Below are positions 34,987 to 42,883 of a stretch of 64,000 bases of DNA, piece by piece (the stretch's first letter is position 1; every line of letters starts with the position of its first letter). The DNA comes from Clostridia bacterium (lineage in GTDB: Bacteria > Bacillota > Clostridia > Oscillospirales > CAG-272): positions 58,597-122,596 of the forward strand of contig JAFULR010000002.1 in the NCBI GenBank assembly GCA_017483195.1, read 5' to 3'. Under the pieces are notes generated by a model. It was not told the DNA's origin and made no database searches. It saw only the letters and a list, made by a program, of their open reading frames with translations. A program made the position numbers and the translations under genes.

Positions 34987-36055
34987 TTGCTTCTCCTCCG
35001 TTTTCCGTTAATAGTCTCTTATCCTCGATAAGATCCGATATATTTTCACTAAGCTCGTTCAGCGTTGCCAACACTCTCGCGTAATCCATTCTGCGAGGAC
35101 CGACCACACCGATCGCGCCTATTGTTTTGCCGTCCTTCTTTATCTGCTTGAAAACTATCGCCGAATCCTTCATAACGTTAACACTGCTCTCAGAGCCGAT
35201 AAGCACGTTTATATCGTTATCATAGCCGCCCGATACGAGATCAAGTATCTCATTCTTTTCCTCAAATGTATTGATGATCTCTCCGAATTTATTTACATCC
35301 GAATATTCGGGATACTGCAAAAGGTGGTTAAGTCCGCTGTAATGAAGCTCACCGCCATCCGTCTCACCGATAACCTCGTATATCGCCTTCACCGTCGCGT
35401 TAACGAGCAAGGAATCATCCCCCATCGCACGTTCAAGACTCATAACCGAGCTGAGCGTTATCTCGTTGGCGCACAGTCCCGTAAGATATGAATTAAGAGC
35501 CGCGGAAAGCCTACCAAGTGTCATATCGTCTATGCCAAGCTGAAGCTTTACCTTCTTCGTCTTTATAGCGCCCGTGGAAAGTATCATAACTATCGCGAAC
35601 TGACGCTCGTCAATTCCGACTATCTCGTATTTAAGCACCTTAACGAGCGACTGACGGGGCTTTATCGCAATTCCCGTATAATTTGTAATATTGGACGCGA
35701 CCTTTGACGCGACCTTAAGGATCTTGTCAATCTCGCCCATCTTTACCTTTAATAAAGAATTTATCTGATCGATCTCCTTGCTCGTCATAGCGTAGTGCTG
35801 AAGAAGCGAATCAACGTAAAATCTGTAACCAAGCTCACTGGGAATTCTTCCCGCGGACGTGTGGGGCTGTTCAAGATAACCCATCTCCTCAAGCTCCGCC
35901 ATCTCATTTCTGATCGTAGCAGACGAGCAAGACAGCAGATTGCTCTGCACCAAGAATCTTGAACCGACGGGCTCACCCGCGGCAATGTGCGCTTCAACCA
36001 CCGCTTTGAGTATTTGTTTTTTTCTTGGACTAAGCTCTTTGTCAAATGCGCTCAT
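34970..36055 (-). CDS. hrcA: Heat-inducible repressor HrcA
   Basis: Repressor of class I heat-shock genes; binds CIRCE and is kept active by GroEL. The 361-residue protein starts with a winged-helix (about 1-75: L-S-P-R-K-K-Q-I-L-K-A-V-V-E, S-S-A-T-I-R-N-E-M, P-H-T-S-A-G-R-I-P) followed by the HrcA core. The ATG at 36055 has AAGGAGG seven bases upstream; the longer frame has none. The gene is autoregulated through the CIRCE just before it. Confidence 0.97.
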   Translation of the reverse strand: MSAFDKELSPRKKQILKAVVEAHIAAGEPVGSRFLVQSNLLSCSSATIRNEMAELEEMGYLEQPHTSAGRIPSELGYRFYVDSLLQHYAMTSKEIDQINSLLKVKMGEIDKILKVASKVASNITNYTGIAIKPRQSLVKVLKYEIVGIDERQFAIVMILSTGAIKTKKVKLQLGIDDMTLGRLSAALNSYLTGLCANEITLSSVMSLERAMGDDSLLVNATVKAIYEVIGETDGGELHYSGLNHLLQYPEYSDVNKFGEIINTFEEKNEILDLVSGGYDNDINVLIGSESSVNVMKDSAIVFKQIKKDGKTIGAIGVVGPRRMDYARVLATLNELSENISDLIEDKRLLTENGGEASAGRD

Positions 36056-36078
36056 TTTATTCCCTCCTTGCAGATTTT

Positions 36079-36105
36079 TTAGCACTCTTTTATGACGAGT
36101 GCTAA
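36079..36105. promoter_or_regulatory. CIRCE operator
   Basis: Perfect match to the consensus TTAGCACTC-N9-GAGTGCTAA, placed at the expected transcription start of hrcA. HrcA is therefore expected to repress its own operon. A lone half-site (TTAGCACTC, 36185-36193) lies upstream of the promoter. Confidence 0.98.
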
Positions 36106-36116
36106 CTTACGATATT

Positions 36117-36145
36117 AATTTACCACCTTTTCACCAATTTGTCAA
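36117..36145 (-). promoter_or_regulatory. Promoter of hrcA-grpE-dnaK-dnaJ-prmA
   Basis: Minus strand: -35 TTGACA (36140-36145), 17-base spacer, -10 TAAATT (36117-36122). Confidence 0.82.
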
Positions 36146-36276
36146 TAGTTTTTTTAAATATTTTTCTCAATTTCCGTTGATTTTTTAGCACTCCCACCCT
36201 CTCAAGCATAATTTTATACAAAAAATCTCATTTTAATCACGTTTTTTTGTAATTTAATAAATAATTTTTTATTTTA

Positions 36277-36305
36277 TTGACAATAACGCTTTTTTGTGAT
36301 AAAAT
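36277..36305 (+). promoter_or_regulatory. Promoter of the YwaF-family gene
   Basis: -35 TTGACA (36277-36282), 17-base spacer, extended -10 TGA-TAAAAT (36300-36305). It is divergent from the heat-shock operon. Confidence 0.8.
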
Positions 36306-36344
36306 AATTTCGTATATAAATATGTAAATTTCAAGGAGGTAATT

Positions 36345-37154
36345 ATGCCTGAAATACTTTGGGGACCTATGTTCGGCGCGCTGCATATTGCCACTCTCGT
36401 CATAGCGGTCCTTATAAACGTCGCGCTTTATTTCGCGCTTTCCAACGCATCAAGAAAAACGCAGGTTATAACACTTTTCTTTCTTTCCTTTGCAGGTATA
36501 GCGGCAATAATTTTCAATCTTGTCACTTGGGGAAGACCCTGGGAGTACTTGCCCCTTCATCTTTGCTCACTCAATGCGATGCTCCTTCCCTTTGCGGTTC
36601 TCACAAGAAAAAAATGGGCGTGCAACCTTCTCCTTCTCTGGTCGCTCGGATCATACATAGCCCTTATCCTTCACACCACGGGAGGAATGGATCAGGCCAA
36701 TCTTTTCAGCTGGTCATTCGCATTCTATTACTTCCCCCACGTGCTTGAAGCGGGCATACCGATCCTTCTTTTCGCCCTCAAGCTCGTTGATAAGGATCAT
36801 AAAACCATCAAATCCACTCTGATAATCACCTTCGCCTGCTACACAGCAATCCACTTTATTAACGTAGCGATCAATTCCGGCCTTATAGGCCCCGGCGATA
36901 TTCAGGTCAACTATATGTTCTCCATAACGCCGAACAATCCCCTGCTCCAGCTTTTCTGGATGCTCATTCCGTCATCATATTGGTACATGCTCCTCTGCAT
37001 CCCCGTAATTATAATCTATCTTGGCTGGTGGTATTTCCCGGATCTTCTTGAAGCCAGAAAGAACAGAAGCATCCGCCGCGCTAAGCTTAAAGCGATAGAC
37101 GAATATTATGACGAGTATAAGGAAGAATACATCGAAGAAATAATAGAAGATTAA
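36345..37154 (+). CDS. YwaF/TIGR02206-family membrane protein
   Basis: Integral membrane protein of 269 residues with about seven spans. The family marks are L-P-L-H-L-C-S near residue 70 and H-F-I-N-V-A...Y-M-F-S near 170-190. The carboxyl tail is cytoplasmic and highly charged (Arg/Lys then Glu/Tyr-rich). Function of the family is unknown. The start follows AAGGAGG. Single-gene unit ended by a strong terminator. Confidence 0.85.
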   Translation: MPEILWGPMFGALHIATLVIAVLINVALYFALSNASRKTQVITLFFLSFAGIAAIIFNLVTWGRPWEYLPLHLCSLNAMLLPFAVLTRKKWACNLLLLWSLGSYIALILHTTGGMDQANLFSWSFAFYYFPHVLEAGIPILLFALKLVDKDHKTIKSTLIITFACYTAIHFINVAINSGLIGPGDIQVNYMFSITPNNPLLQLFWMLIPSSYWYMLLCIPVIIIYLGWWYFPDLLEARKNRSIRRAKLKAIDEYYDEYKEEYIEEIIED

Positions 37155-37159
37155 TAAAA

Positions 37160-37191
37160 CAAAAAAGCACTTGTGAACAAGTGCTTTTTTG
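37160..37191. terminator. Bidirectional terminator, ywaF-like gene / tRNA-Val
   Basis: Perfect 15-bp stem with a 2-base core loop and A6/T6 ends. It serves the plus-strand membrane gene and the minus-strand tRNA. Confidence 0.88.
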
Positions 37192-37193
37192 TT

Positions 37194-37270
37194 TGGTGGA
37201 GACAGCAGAACTCGAATCTGCGACCCCTTGCATGTCAAGCAAGTACTCTAACCAACTGAGCTATGCCTCC
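37194..37270 (-). tRNA. tRNA-Val (anticodon GAC)
   Basis: A 77-nt cloverleaf with encoded CCA. Acceptor G-G-A-G-G-C-A pairs T-G-T-C-T-C-C with one G-T pair. The anticodon stem C-T-T-G-C/G-C-A-A-G holds loop T-T-G-A-C-A-T. The T arm reads G-T-T/C-G-A...C as usual. No clear promoter lies between it and the PAP2 gene upstream, so it may be read from that gene. Confidence 0.95.
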
Positions 37271-37312
37271 ATACCTTTAAATTAAACTTGTTTAAATCGC
37301 GAAACAAGTAAA

Positions 37313-37774
37313 TCAAAACAAAATCAAGGATGTTATAACAGCCACGATCACGCCCACTATAAAGCCAACCACAACTTGAAGCGGAGTATGTCCCACAAAT
37401 TCCTTCAGCTTTGTATCGTCGATCTCGCCCTTTCCCATTTCAAGAACGTAATCGCGCAGATCGTTTATTATTTTTGCCTGCTTACCGGTCTCCATTCTCA
37501 CTCCAACCGCATCTCTGCAAACGATTATAGCCATAATTGCACAGACCGCAAACTGAAAGCTTGCGAATCCGTAGCAGATACCGCTCGAGGTAGCAAGAGA
37601 AGACACCGTAGCGGCGTGAGCGCTCGGCATACCGCCGTCGCCAAAAAATCTTTTAATATCAAATTCTTTATAAATCCCAAAATGGATCATTCCCTTGCAA
37701 AACTGCACCACGATCCATGCGCATACAGTAGTTATCAGAAAAGGATTTTTAAAAAAATCAAGTATCATTCCCAT
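37313..37774 (-). CDS. Divergent PAP2-family membrane protein (YuiD-like)
   Basis: A 153-residue protein with about four spans. It carries D-G-G-M-P-S-A-H-A-A-T-V (about 47-58) and C-R-D-A-V-G-V-R (about 87-94), the marks of the divergent PAP2 family related to acid phosphatases. A lipid-phosphate role is possible but unproven. The ATG at 37774 follows GGGGG; the longer frame starts without a ribosome site. Confidence 0.88.
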   Translation of the reverse strand: MGMILDFFKNPFLITTVCAWIVVQFCKGMIHFGIYKEFDIKRFFGDGGMPSAHAATVSSLATSSGICYGFASFQFAVCAIMAIIVCRDAVGVRMETGKQAKIINDLRDYVLEMGKGEIDDTKLKEFVGHTPLQVVVGFIVGVIVAVITSLILF

Positions 37775-37850
37775 AATAAATCCCCCGTTTTTCAAGTACT
37801 CTTAAATTATATATTTTAAAAATCAATTTGTCAAGTATTTTTGTATATAA

Positions 37851-37879
37851 TTGACTTTTTTTGCACTATGTGTTATAAT
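37851..37879 (+). promoter_or_regulatory. Promoter of small lipoprotein gene
   Basis: -35 TTGACT (37851-37856), 17-base spacer, extended -10 TGT-TATAAT (37874-37879). Confidence 0.82.
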
Positions 37880-37909
37880 ATAAAAAATCATACGGGAGAT
37901 ACTATAAAT

Positions 37910-38254
37910 ATGAAGAAAATTATAATGGTATTGTCAGTCGTATTATTGTGCGCGCTTTTATTCTCGTGTTCAATGGACGAATTAGGAGCAAATAATATGA
38001 ATAACTCAAAAATGACCGCAAAAATAATCGCTATTGGCGATAAGATCGAGGTGGAGGTTATCGAGGGTGACTACGGTGTTTCCGGAGCATTTTGGATAAT
38101 CACCGGGCCGGACACTCAGTTCCTCGATTCGGAAGGCAACAAAATAACGCACAGCAGTCTTAACGCAAATGATGTTATTGAAATAGAATACAGCGGTCAG
38201 GTTATGATGAGCTATCCTCCTCAGGTATATGCAAAAGCAATCACAATCAAATAA
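37910..38254 (+). CDS. Small lipoprotein, possibly DUF3221-like
   Basis: A 114-residue lipoprotein with a 19-residue signal and lipobox L-F-S-C (C20). The mature part is a short beta-barrel-like region (K-I-I-A-I-G-D-K-I-E-V-E-V...F-W-I-I-T-G...V-I-E-I-E-Y-S-G) that resembles DUF3221/YobA-type domains. Role unknown. The ATG at 37910 follows CGGGAG; the longer frame starts upstream of the -10 and is not used. Single-gene unit. Confidence 0.72.
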   Translation: MKKIIMVLSVVLLCALLFSCSMDELGANNMNNSKMTAKIIAIGDKIEVEVIEGDYGVSGAFWIITGPDTQFLDSEGNKITHSSLNANDVIEIEYSGQVMMSYPPQVYAKAITIK

Positions 38255-38260
38255 AAAAAT

Positions 38261-38290
38261 AAAAGCCACTTCGCACGCGAAGTGGCTTTT
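38261..38290. terminator. Bidirectional terminator
   Basis: A 14-bp stem (38261-38274 with 38277-38290) between the convergent lipoprotein and VanZ-like genes. Confidence 0.85.
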
Positions 38291-38303
38291 TGTTAGATAA
38301 AAT

Positions 38304-38867
38304 CTATTCAGGAAAATTCATAGCAGTGTTTATTATCGCATAAATATCTATTGGCAGTGCCACCGCGGCACAGCACCAAGCACCTATAAGCTGAGCCTTA
38401 TAGGTCGCATTATTCAAAAGCTTGTCGAATAAGAGTAATCCTAAATACGCACCAATGCCATTCAATATAATATCCGATGCATCCGGACCGCCCCAGCACG
38501 AAAACAGCTGAAAAGCCTCAACTCCAAAGCTGATGGCAATCGCGGTCCAAAGCGATGCCTTCCTACTCATTTTAAAATATCGGAAGAGCGCCGTCATAGG
38601 CATAAAGCATACAACGTTAAATATGGTGGCAAGTATCTCAAGAGGTCTGCCTTCCAATATGTAGCCAATGGTCTTTTGAAACGGAATTGCCTTAAAAGCA
38701 AGCCTTTCGGCTATCGTCATTGCGCGATTGCGCTCAATATGTAAGCTTGCATTGTTGTTACATTTAAAAATAATAACCCAGATAAGAGCCACAAAATACA
38801 ACACGGCAAGCAATATCAATATTTTTTTATTAAGCTCCCTTTTGTCTTGCAGATTACCGTTTTCCAA
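38304..38867 (-). CDS. VanZ-like membrane protein
   Basis: About 187 residues with four to five spans. The VanZ-like core includes N-V-V-C-F-M-P, F-G-V-E-A-F-Q-L-F and D-A-S-D-I-I-L-N-G-I-G-A-Y-L-G. VanZ-like proteins are widespread and mostly uncharacterised; no van cluster is near. The start is uncertain: a GGGGG run lies eight bases before TTG at 38867, while the frame extends to 38882. Confidence 0.82.
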   Translation of the reverse strand: MENGNLQDKRELNKKILILLAVLYFVALIWVIIFKCNNNASLHIERNRAMTIAERLAFKAIPFQKTIGYILEGRPLEILATIFNVVCFMPMTALFRYFKMSRKASLWTAIAISFGVEAFQLFSCWGGPDASDIILNGIGAYLGLLLFDKLLNNATYKAQLIGAWCCAAVALPIDIYAIINTAMNFPE

Positions 38868-38981
38868 TGCCACTTCCCCCAAATATATAATTTACACCTT
38901 AATTATAATGAACGATTATGTTTTTGTCAATAACCAACCCATCGCCTTCGAAACATTTTTTCATAAAATTTACAAAAGGTA

Positions 38982-39010
38982 TTGACTTTTCAAATAAAAA
39001 GTAATATAAT
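38982..39010 (+). promoter_or_regulatory. Promoter of tRNA-Met
   Basis: -35 TTGACT (38982-38987), 17-base spacer, -10 TATAAT (39005-39010), 18 bases before the tRNA. Confidence 0.85.
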
Positions 39011-39027
39011 GATTAAGTCGCGTAAGC

Positions 39028-39104
39028 GGGCCATTAGCTCAGTTGGTTAGAGCTACCGGCTCATAACCGGTCGGTCTTAGGTTCGAGTCCTAAATGGCCC
39101 ACCA
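39028..39104 (+). tRNA. tRNA-Met (anticodon CAT), elongator type
   Basis: A 77-nt cloverleaf with encoded CCA. Acceptor G-G-G-C-C-A-T/A-T-G-G-C-C-C is fully paired, so it is not the initiator. Anticodon stem C-C-G-G-C...A-C-C-G-G, loop C-T-C-A-T-A-A. A CAT tRNA modified to read AUA (Ile2) cannot be excluded from sequence alone, but the whole matches clostridial elongator tRNA-Met. Confidence 0.93.
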
Positions 39105-39106
39105 GA

Positions 39107-39136
39107 AAAGCACTTGCATCTGCAAGTGCTTTTTTT
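39107..39136 (+). terminator. Terminator of tRNA-Met
   Basis: A 13-bp stem (39107-39119 with 39121-39133) ending in a run of Ts. Confidence 0.85.
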
Positions 39137-39178
39137 ATTTTCACTCACATATAATTATTAAAAAAACCGAGGTGAGCT

Positions 39179-39778
39179 ATGCCGCGTATAAAAATTTCGC
39201 CCCTAACGTTAATATGGTTAATAACTCTCATTTACTTCAAACCGCCCTATGTACCCCAAATGATAATAGCAGTCGCCATACACGAAGCAGGGCACCTTGC
39301 TTGCGCAAAAGCACTCGGAATCAGAGTTAAGTCCATGACGCTTTCAATGCTCGGAGCCCGCATCAGGTGCGAAAGCATACCGTCCTATGGCAAGGAATTT
39401 TTGCTTGCCGCCGCAGGCCCACTCGCAGGGATCGTGCTTTTTGTCATCTGTCACCTTTTCAACAACTTTCACGTCTCTGAATTTCTGCTCTCCGCAGGGG
39501 CCGTTTCCCTCGCCTTGGCAATATTCAACCTGCTTCCCCTTCCCTCGTTTGACGGTGGGAGAATGATATTTTGCGCCGCGTGCAGTATTTTTTCACTCGA
39601 TAAAGCGCTGAAAATTTCCAATACGCTGGGGTTTATTTCAATCTTTTTGCTTTGGTTACTGTCAGTATATCTTATGCTAAAGATCGCCTCAGGTATGGCT
39701 ATGTTTGTTTTTTGCTCGTTTTTCTTCCTAAAACGCTTCATTTTTAGTGTCAAAAACCGAGAATTCGAGAGATTTTAA
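39179..39778 (+). CDS. M50-family site-2 metalloprotease
   Basis: Intramembrane zinc protease of 199 residues. The active site is H35-E36-A-G-H39 in an early membrane span, with the third ligand D125 in N-L-L-P-L-P-S-F-D-G-G. About five spans; no PDZ domain. The size and short topology match SpoIVFB-type enzymes, which activate pro-sigma-K in the mother cell, but no SpoIVFA partner is next to it. A general site-2 protease is equally possible. The ribosome site is GAGGTGAG. Confidence 0.82.
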   Translation: MPRIKISPLTLIWLITLIYFKPPYVPQMIIAVAIHEAGHLACAKALGIRVKSMTLSMLGARIRCESIPSYGKEFLLAAAGPLAGIVLFVICHLFNNFHVSEFLLSAGAVSLALAIFNLLPLPSFDGGRMIFCAACSIFSLDKALKISNTLGFISIFLLWLLSVYLMLKIASGMAMFVFCSFFFLKRFIFSVKNREFERF

Positions 39779-39890
39779 GAGATTATAGAAGAAATAATAA
39801 GTTTTTTTTGATTTTTCCAAAGTTACTTGCGGATAATCTAAAATTTTCTTGAATTTTCGCGATTTTTTTCGACTTTTTTTATCAAACCTA

Positions 39891-39919
39891 TTGCAATTTA
39901 CTTATATATCTGCTACAAT
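39891..39919 (+). promoter_or_regulatory. Promoter of potABCD
   Basis: -35 TTGCAA (39891-39896), 17-base spacer, extended -10 TGC-TACAAT (39914-39919). The bases before it, back to the M50 gene, are A+T-rich with no gene. Confidence 0.75.
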
Positions 39920-39936
39920 TATTGCTATGATGGATA

Positions 39937-39966
39937 GGAGTGAGCTTTTTTAAGTAATATCACTCC
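39937..39966 (+). other. Hairpin in potABCD leader
   Basis: Stem G-G-A-G-T-G-A/T-C-A-C-T-C-C with a 16-base loop, about 11 bases after the expected transcription start. It could protect the 5' end of the mRNA or take part in control. Confidence 0.4.
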
Positions 39967-40005
39967 CCATTCCCAAAATATTTTTACACAGGAGTATTAT
40001 GCGGA

Positions 40006-41172
40006 ATGAAAGAATTAAACGGCAATATTGTAAAATCTAAAGTAACCTATACCGACACTAAGGTTATCGATCTTAAGCATATTCACAAGCAGTACGACGG
40101 TGAGCCCGTGCTTAAGGACATTAATTTGTATATAAGAGATAAGGAGTTCGTAACGCTTCTCGGCCCCTCCGGATGCGGTAAAACCACAACCCTTCGTATC
40201 ATCGGCGGCTTTGAAACTCCCGACGAGGGTCAGGTGTTTTTTGAAGGAAAGGAAATAAACGATCTTCCCCCAAATAAAAGGCATATCAATACCGTTTTCC
40301 AGAAATACGCGCTTTTCCCCCACCTTAACGTTTATGAAAATATAGCCTTTCCCTTAAGGCTCAAAAAGAAGCCCGAGGAGGAGATAAGAGAAAAGGTTAC
40401 GGAGATGCTCAAGATGGTCGCGCTCTCCGGCTTTGAAAACAAGAGCGTAAGCACCCTTTCAGGCGGTCAGCAGCAGCGAGTTGCTATAGCTCGTGCGCTC
40501 ATCTCTCATCCGAGAGTCCTGCTTTTGGACGAGCCCCTCGGCGCGCTTGACTTAAAGCTCCGCAAGGATATGCAGGTAGAGCTTAAGAAGATACAGCAAA
40601 GCGTTGGTATCACATTTATTTACGTAACTCACGATCAGGAGGAGGCTCTTTCTATGAGTGATACTGTCGTAGTTATGGCAGAGGGTGAAATACAGCAGAT
40701 AGGCACTCCCACCGATATATATAACGAGCCCAAAAACGCTTTCGTTGCCGACTTTATCGGAGAGAGTAATATCATTGACGGAGTAATGCTCTCCGACTAC
40801 AGCGTGCGCTTCGCAGGTCATACCTTCAGCTGCCTTGATAAGGGCTTTGATAAGAACGAGCAGGTTGACGTGGTTGTTCGCCCCGAGGACGTTGACGTTG
40901 TCGAGCCCGAGCGCGGTATGCTCACAGGCCAGGTGTCAGCCGTTACCTTCAAGGGCGTGCATTACGAGATAATCGTAGATATCAAGGGCTTCAAATGGAT
41001 GATCCAATCCACCGATTACGTTGCTCCCGAGCAGTTCATCGGTCTTTATATCGAGCCCGATGCAATTCATATTATGAAAAAATCCAAATATTCGGGTATG
41101 TTCGGCGACTATTCCTCCTTCTCGGACGAGCTTGAGCAATTATCCGACGTTGAAAGCGCCGAGGAATTCTGA
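40006..41172 (+). CDS. potA: Spermidine/putrescine ABC transporter ATPase PotA
   Basis: Energises polyamine import. The 388-residue protein has Walker A G-P-S-G-C-G-K-T (about 53-60), Q loop [10 protein letters not shown], signature L-S-G-G-Q-Q-Q, Walker B L-L-L-D-E-P and the carboxyl TOBE regulatory domain (from about 285). A GGAG lies 11 bases before this ATG and four before a short out-of-frame ORF (see findings). First gene of potABCD. Confidence 0.95.
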   Translation: MKELNGNIVKSKVTYTDTKVIDLKHIHKQYDGEPVLKDINLYIRDKEFVTLLGPSGCGKTTTLRIIGGFETPDEGQVFFEGKEINDLPPNKRHINTVFQKYALFPHLNVYENIAFPLRLKKKPEEEIREKVTEMLKMVALSGFENKSVSTLSGGQQQRVAIARALISHPRVLLLDEPLGALDLKLRKDMQVELKKIQQSVGITFIYVTHDQEEALSMSDTVVVMAEGEIQQIGTPTDIYNEPKNAFVADFIGESNIIDGVMLSDYSVRFAGHTFSCLDKGFDKNEQVDVVVRPEDVDVVEPERGMLTGQVSAVTFKGVHYEIIVDIKGFKWMIQSTDYVAPEQFIGLYIEPDAIHIMKKSKYSGMFGDYSSFSDELEQLSDVESAEEF

Positions 41173-41246
41173 TCCCGGCATAGCTCAAAAAACTACTGCA
41201 ATTCCTAAGTAAAGGAAATCTCATTTTGAGATTACGGTCATAAATA

Positions 41247-42059
41247 ATGAAAAATAAAAAGTCATTTATGAGCTCTATTGCGGCAGCGCCCCATATTTTC
41301 TGGGCAATACTGTTCATCGTGCTTCCCCTTCTTATCGTTATCGTATATGCATTCACAGATCCCGAGGGAGCGTTCACGCTTGAAAATGTGACCTCCTTAA
41401 AGGATTACGTATCGATATTCGGGCTTTCTATAGAGCTTTCTGTAATAGCAACGTTCATCTGTCTGCTCGTTGGCTATCCCCTTGCGTACATTATCGCAAG
41501 AAGCAAGCCCCAGCATCAGAAGATCTTTATAATGCTGCTTATGCTCCCAATGTGGACAAACCTTCTTATAAGAACTTATTCCCTTATGGCGCTTCTTGAC
41601 GACGGCGGTTTTATAAATACCGTTCTCGGAACGTCATTTCATATCGTTGGAACCAAGGGTGCGGTAATATTCGGTATGGTTTACGATTTCCTGCCCTATA
41701 TGGTGCTCCCCATATACACCTGTGTTTCAAAGATAGACAAGCATATGTGGGAGGTCGCAAGCGACCTTGGCTGCAACACCGTCACCACCCTTACAAAGGT
41801 CATACTTCCCCTCTCCCTTTCGGGAATAATTTCGGGAGTAACCATGGTGTTCGTCCCCTCGATCTCAACCTTCTACATTTCGCAGAAGCTTGGCGGCGGC
41901 ACGTTCGAGCTTATCGGCGACACTATCGAGCGCCAGTTCGTAACGGGCGCGTATAACGTGGGTGCCGCTATATCCCTTGTAATGATGATACTCATCCTTA
42001 TCTCCCTTGGAATAATGAATTACTTCACCGAGGAAAACGAAGGAGGTATCGTACCGTGA
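41247..42059 (+). CDS. potB: Spermidine/putrescine ABC transporter permease PotB
   Basis: First permease, 270 residues, six membrane spans. The cytoplasmic EAA-like loop (E-V-A-S-D-L-G-C...P-L-S) that docks on PotA is at about 172-195. A small A+T-rich hairpin precedes the start and the ribosome site is weak (AAAGGAAA about 30 bases upstream), so translation may depend on potA read-through. It ends in a four-base overlap with potC. Confidence 0.94.
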   Translation: MKNKKSFMSSIAAAPHIFWAILFIVLPLLIVIVYAFTDPEGAFTLENVTSLKDYVSIFGLSIELSVIATFICLLVGYPLAYIIARSKPQHQKIFIMLLMLPMWTNLLIRTYSLMALLDDGGFINTVLGTSFHIVGTKGAVIFGMVYDFLPYMVLPIYTCVSKIDKHMWEVASDLGCNTVTTLTKVILPLSLSGIISGVTMVFVPSISTFYISQKLGGGTFELIGDTIERQFVTGAYNVGAAISLVMMILILISLGIMNYFTEENEGGIVP

Positions 42060-42883
42060 AAAAATACGCATCAAGAATTTATCTTTGCATTATTTTTGCA
42101 ATACTTTATATCCCGATACTCACACTCATTCTCTTTTCCTTCAATGGAAGCGAAAGCACCGCAAGCTTTACGGGCTTCAGCCTGGAATGGTACAAAAAAC
42201 TCTTTTCCGACGAGGCGGCTTTCGTAGCTCTCAGAAATACTCTTATCCTTGCTATATGCTCTGCAGCTCTTTCAACCGTTATAGGAACTGCGGCGGCTGA
42301 GGGTATTTACAGAATGAAGCGCAAGTGGTTCAAGACACTCGTAACGAGCGTTACGGACGTTCCTATGATGAACCCCGATATCGTAACGGGCGTATCCTTT
42401 ATGCTCTTCTTTGCGGCTGTTGTCGGCATCTTCAAGATCTCCGATTACGACGATATCGGATTTTTCGCAATGCTCATAGCACACACCACGTTCTGCCTTC
42501 CCTACGTTATTCTCAACGTGCTTCCAAGAATAAACGAGCTTGGCAATTCTTTGACCGAAGCCGCGCTCGACCTCGGATGCACACCAGTGCAGGCATTCTT
42601 CAAGGTAAAGCTTCCAAACATTATGCCCGGTGTAATTTCCGGTGCGGTTATGGCTTTCACTCTTTCGCTTGACGATTTCGTTATTTCGTATTTCGTCAGC
42701 CCCTCTAATTTCCAGACCCTCCCTCTTCTGATATATTCAATGACAAAAAAGACTGTTAAGCCCGATATGTACGCGCTCTCAACACTTATTATCGTAACAG
42801 TTTTCACTCTTTTGATCATTTCAAATATCAAAGACTTCAGAAAGACGGATAAAAAAGCAAGAAAAGGAGGTAAAAAAGCGTGA
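42056..42883 (+). CDS. potC: Spermidine/putrescine ABC transporter permease PotC
   Basis: Second permease, 275 residues, six spans. EAA loop E-A-A-L-D-L-G-C at about 168-175. GTG start overlapping the potB stop. The basic carboxyl tail (K-K-A-R-K-G-G-K-K-A) is cytoplasmic. Its stop overlaps the GTG of potD, so potB, C and D are translationally coupled. Confidence 0.95.
   Translation: MKKYASRIYLCIIFAILYIPILTLILFSFNGSESTASFTGFSLEWYKKLFSDEAAFVALRNTLILAICSAALSTVIGTAAAEGIYRMKRKWFKTLVTSVTDVPMMNPDIVTGVSFMLFFAAVVGIFKISDYDDIGFFAMLIAHTTFCLPYVILNVLPRINELGNSLTEAALDLGCTPVQAFFKVKLPNIMPGVISGAVMAFTLSLDDFVISYFVSPSNFQTLPLLIYSMTKKTVKPDMYALSTLIIVTVFTLLIISNIKDFRKTDKKARKGGKKA

Noticed and set aside
36185..36193. 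A second CIRCE operator upstream of the hrcA promoter.
   Set aside because: Only one half (TTAGCACTC) is present; the inverted partner is missing.
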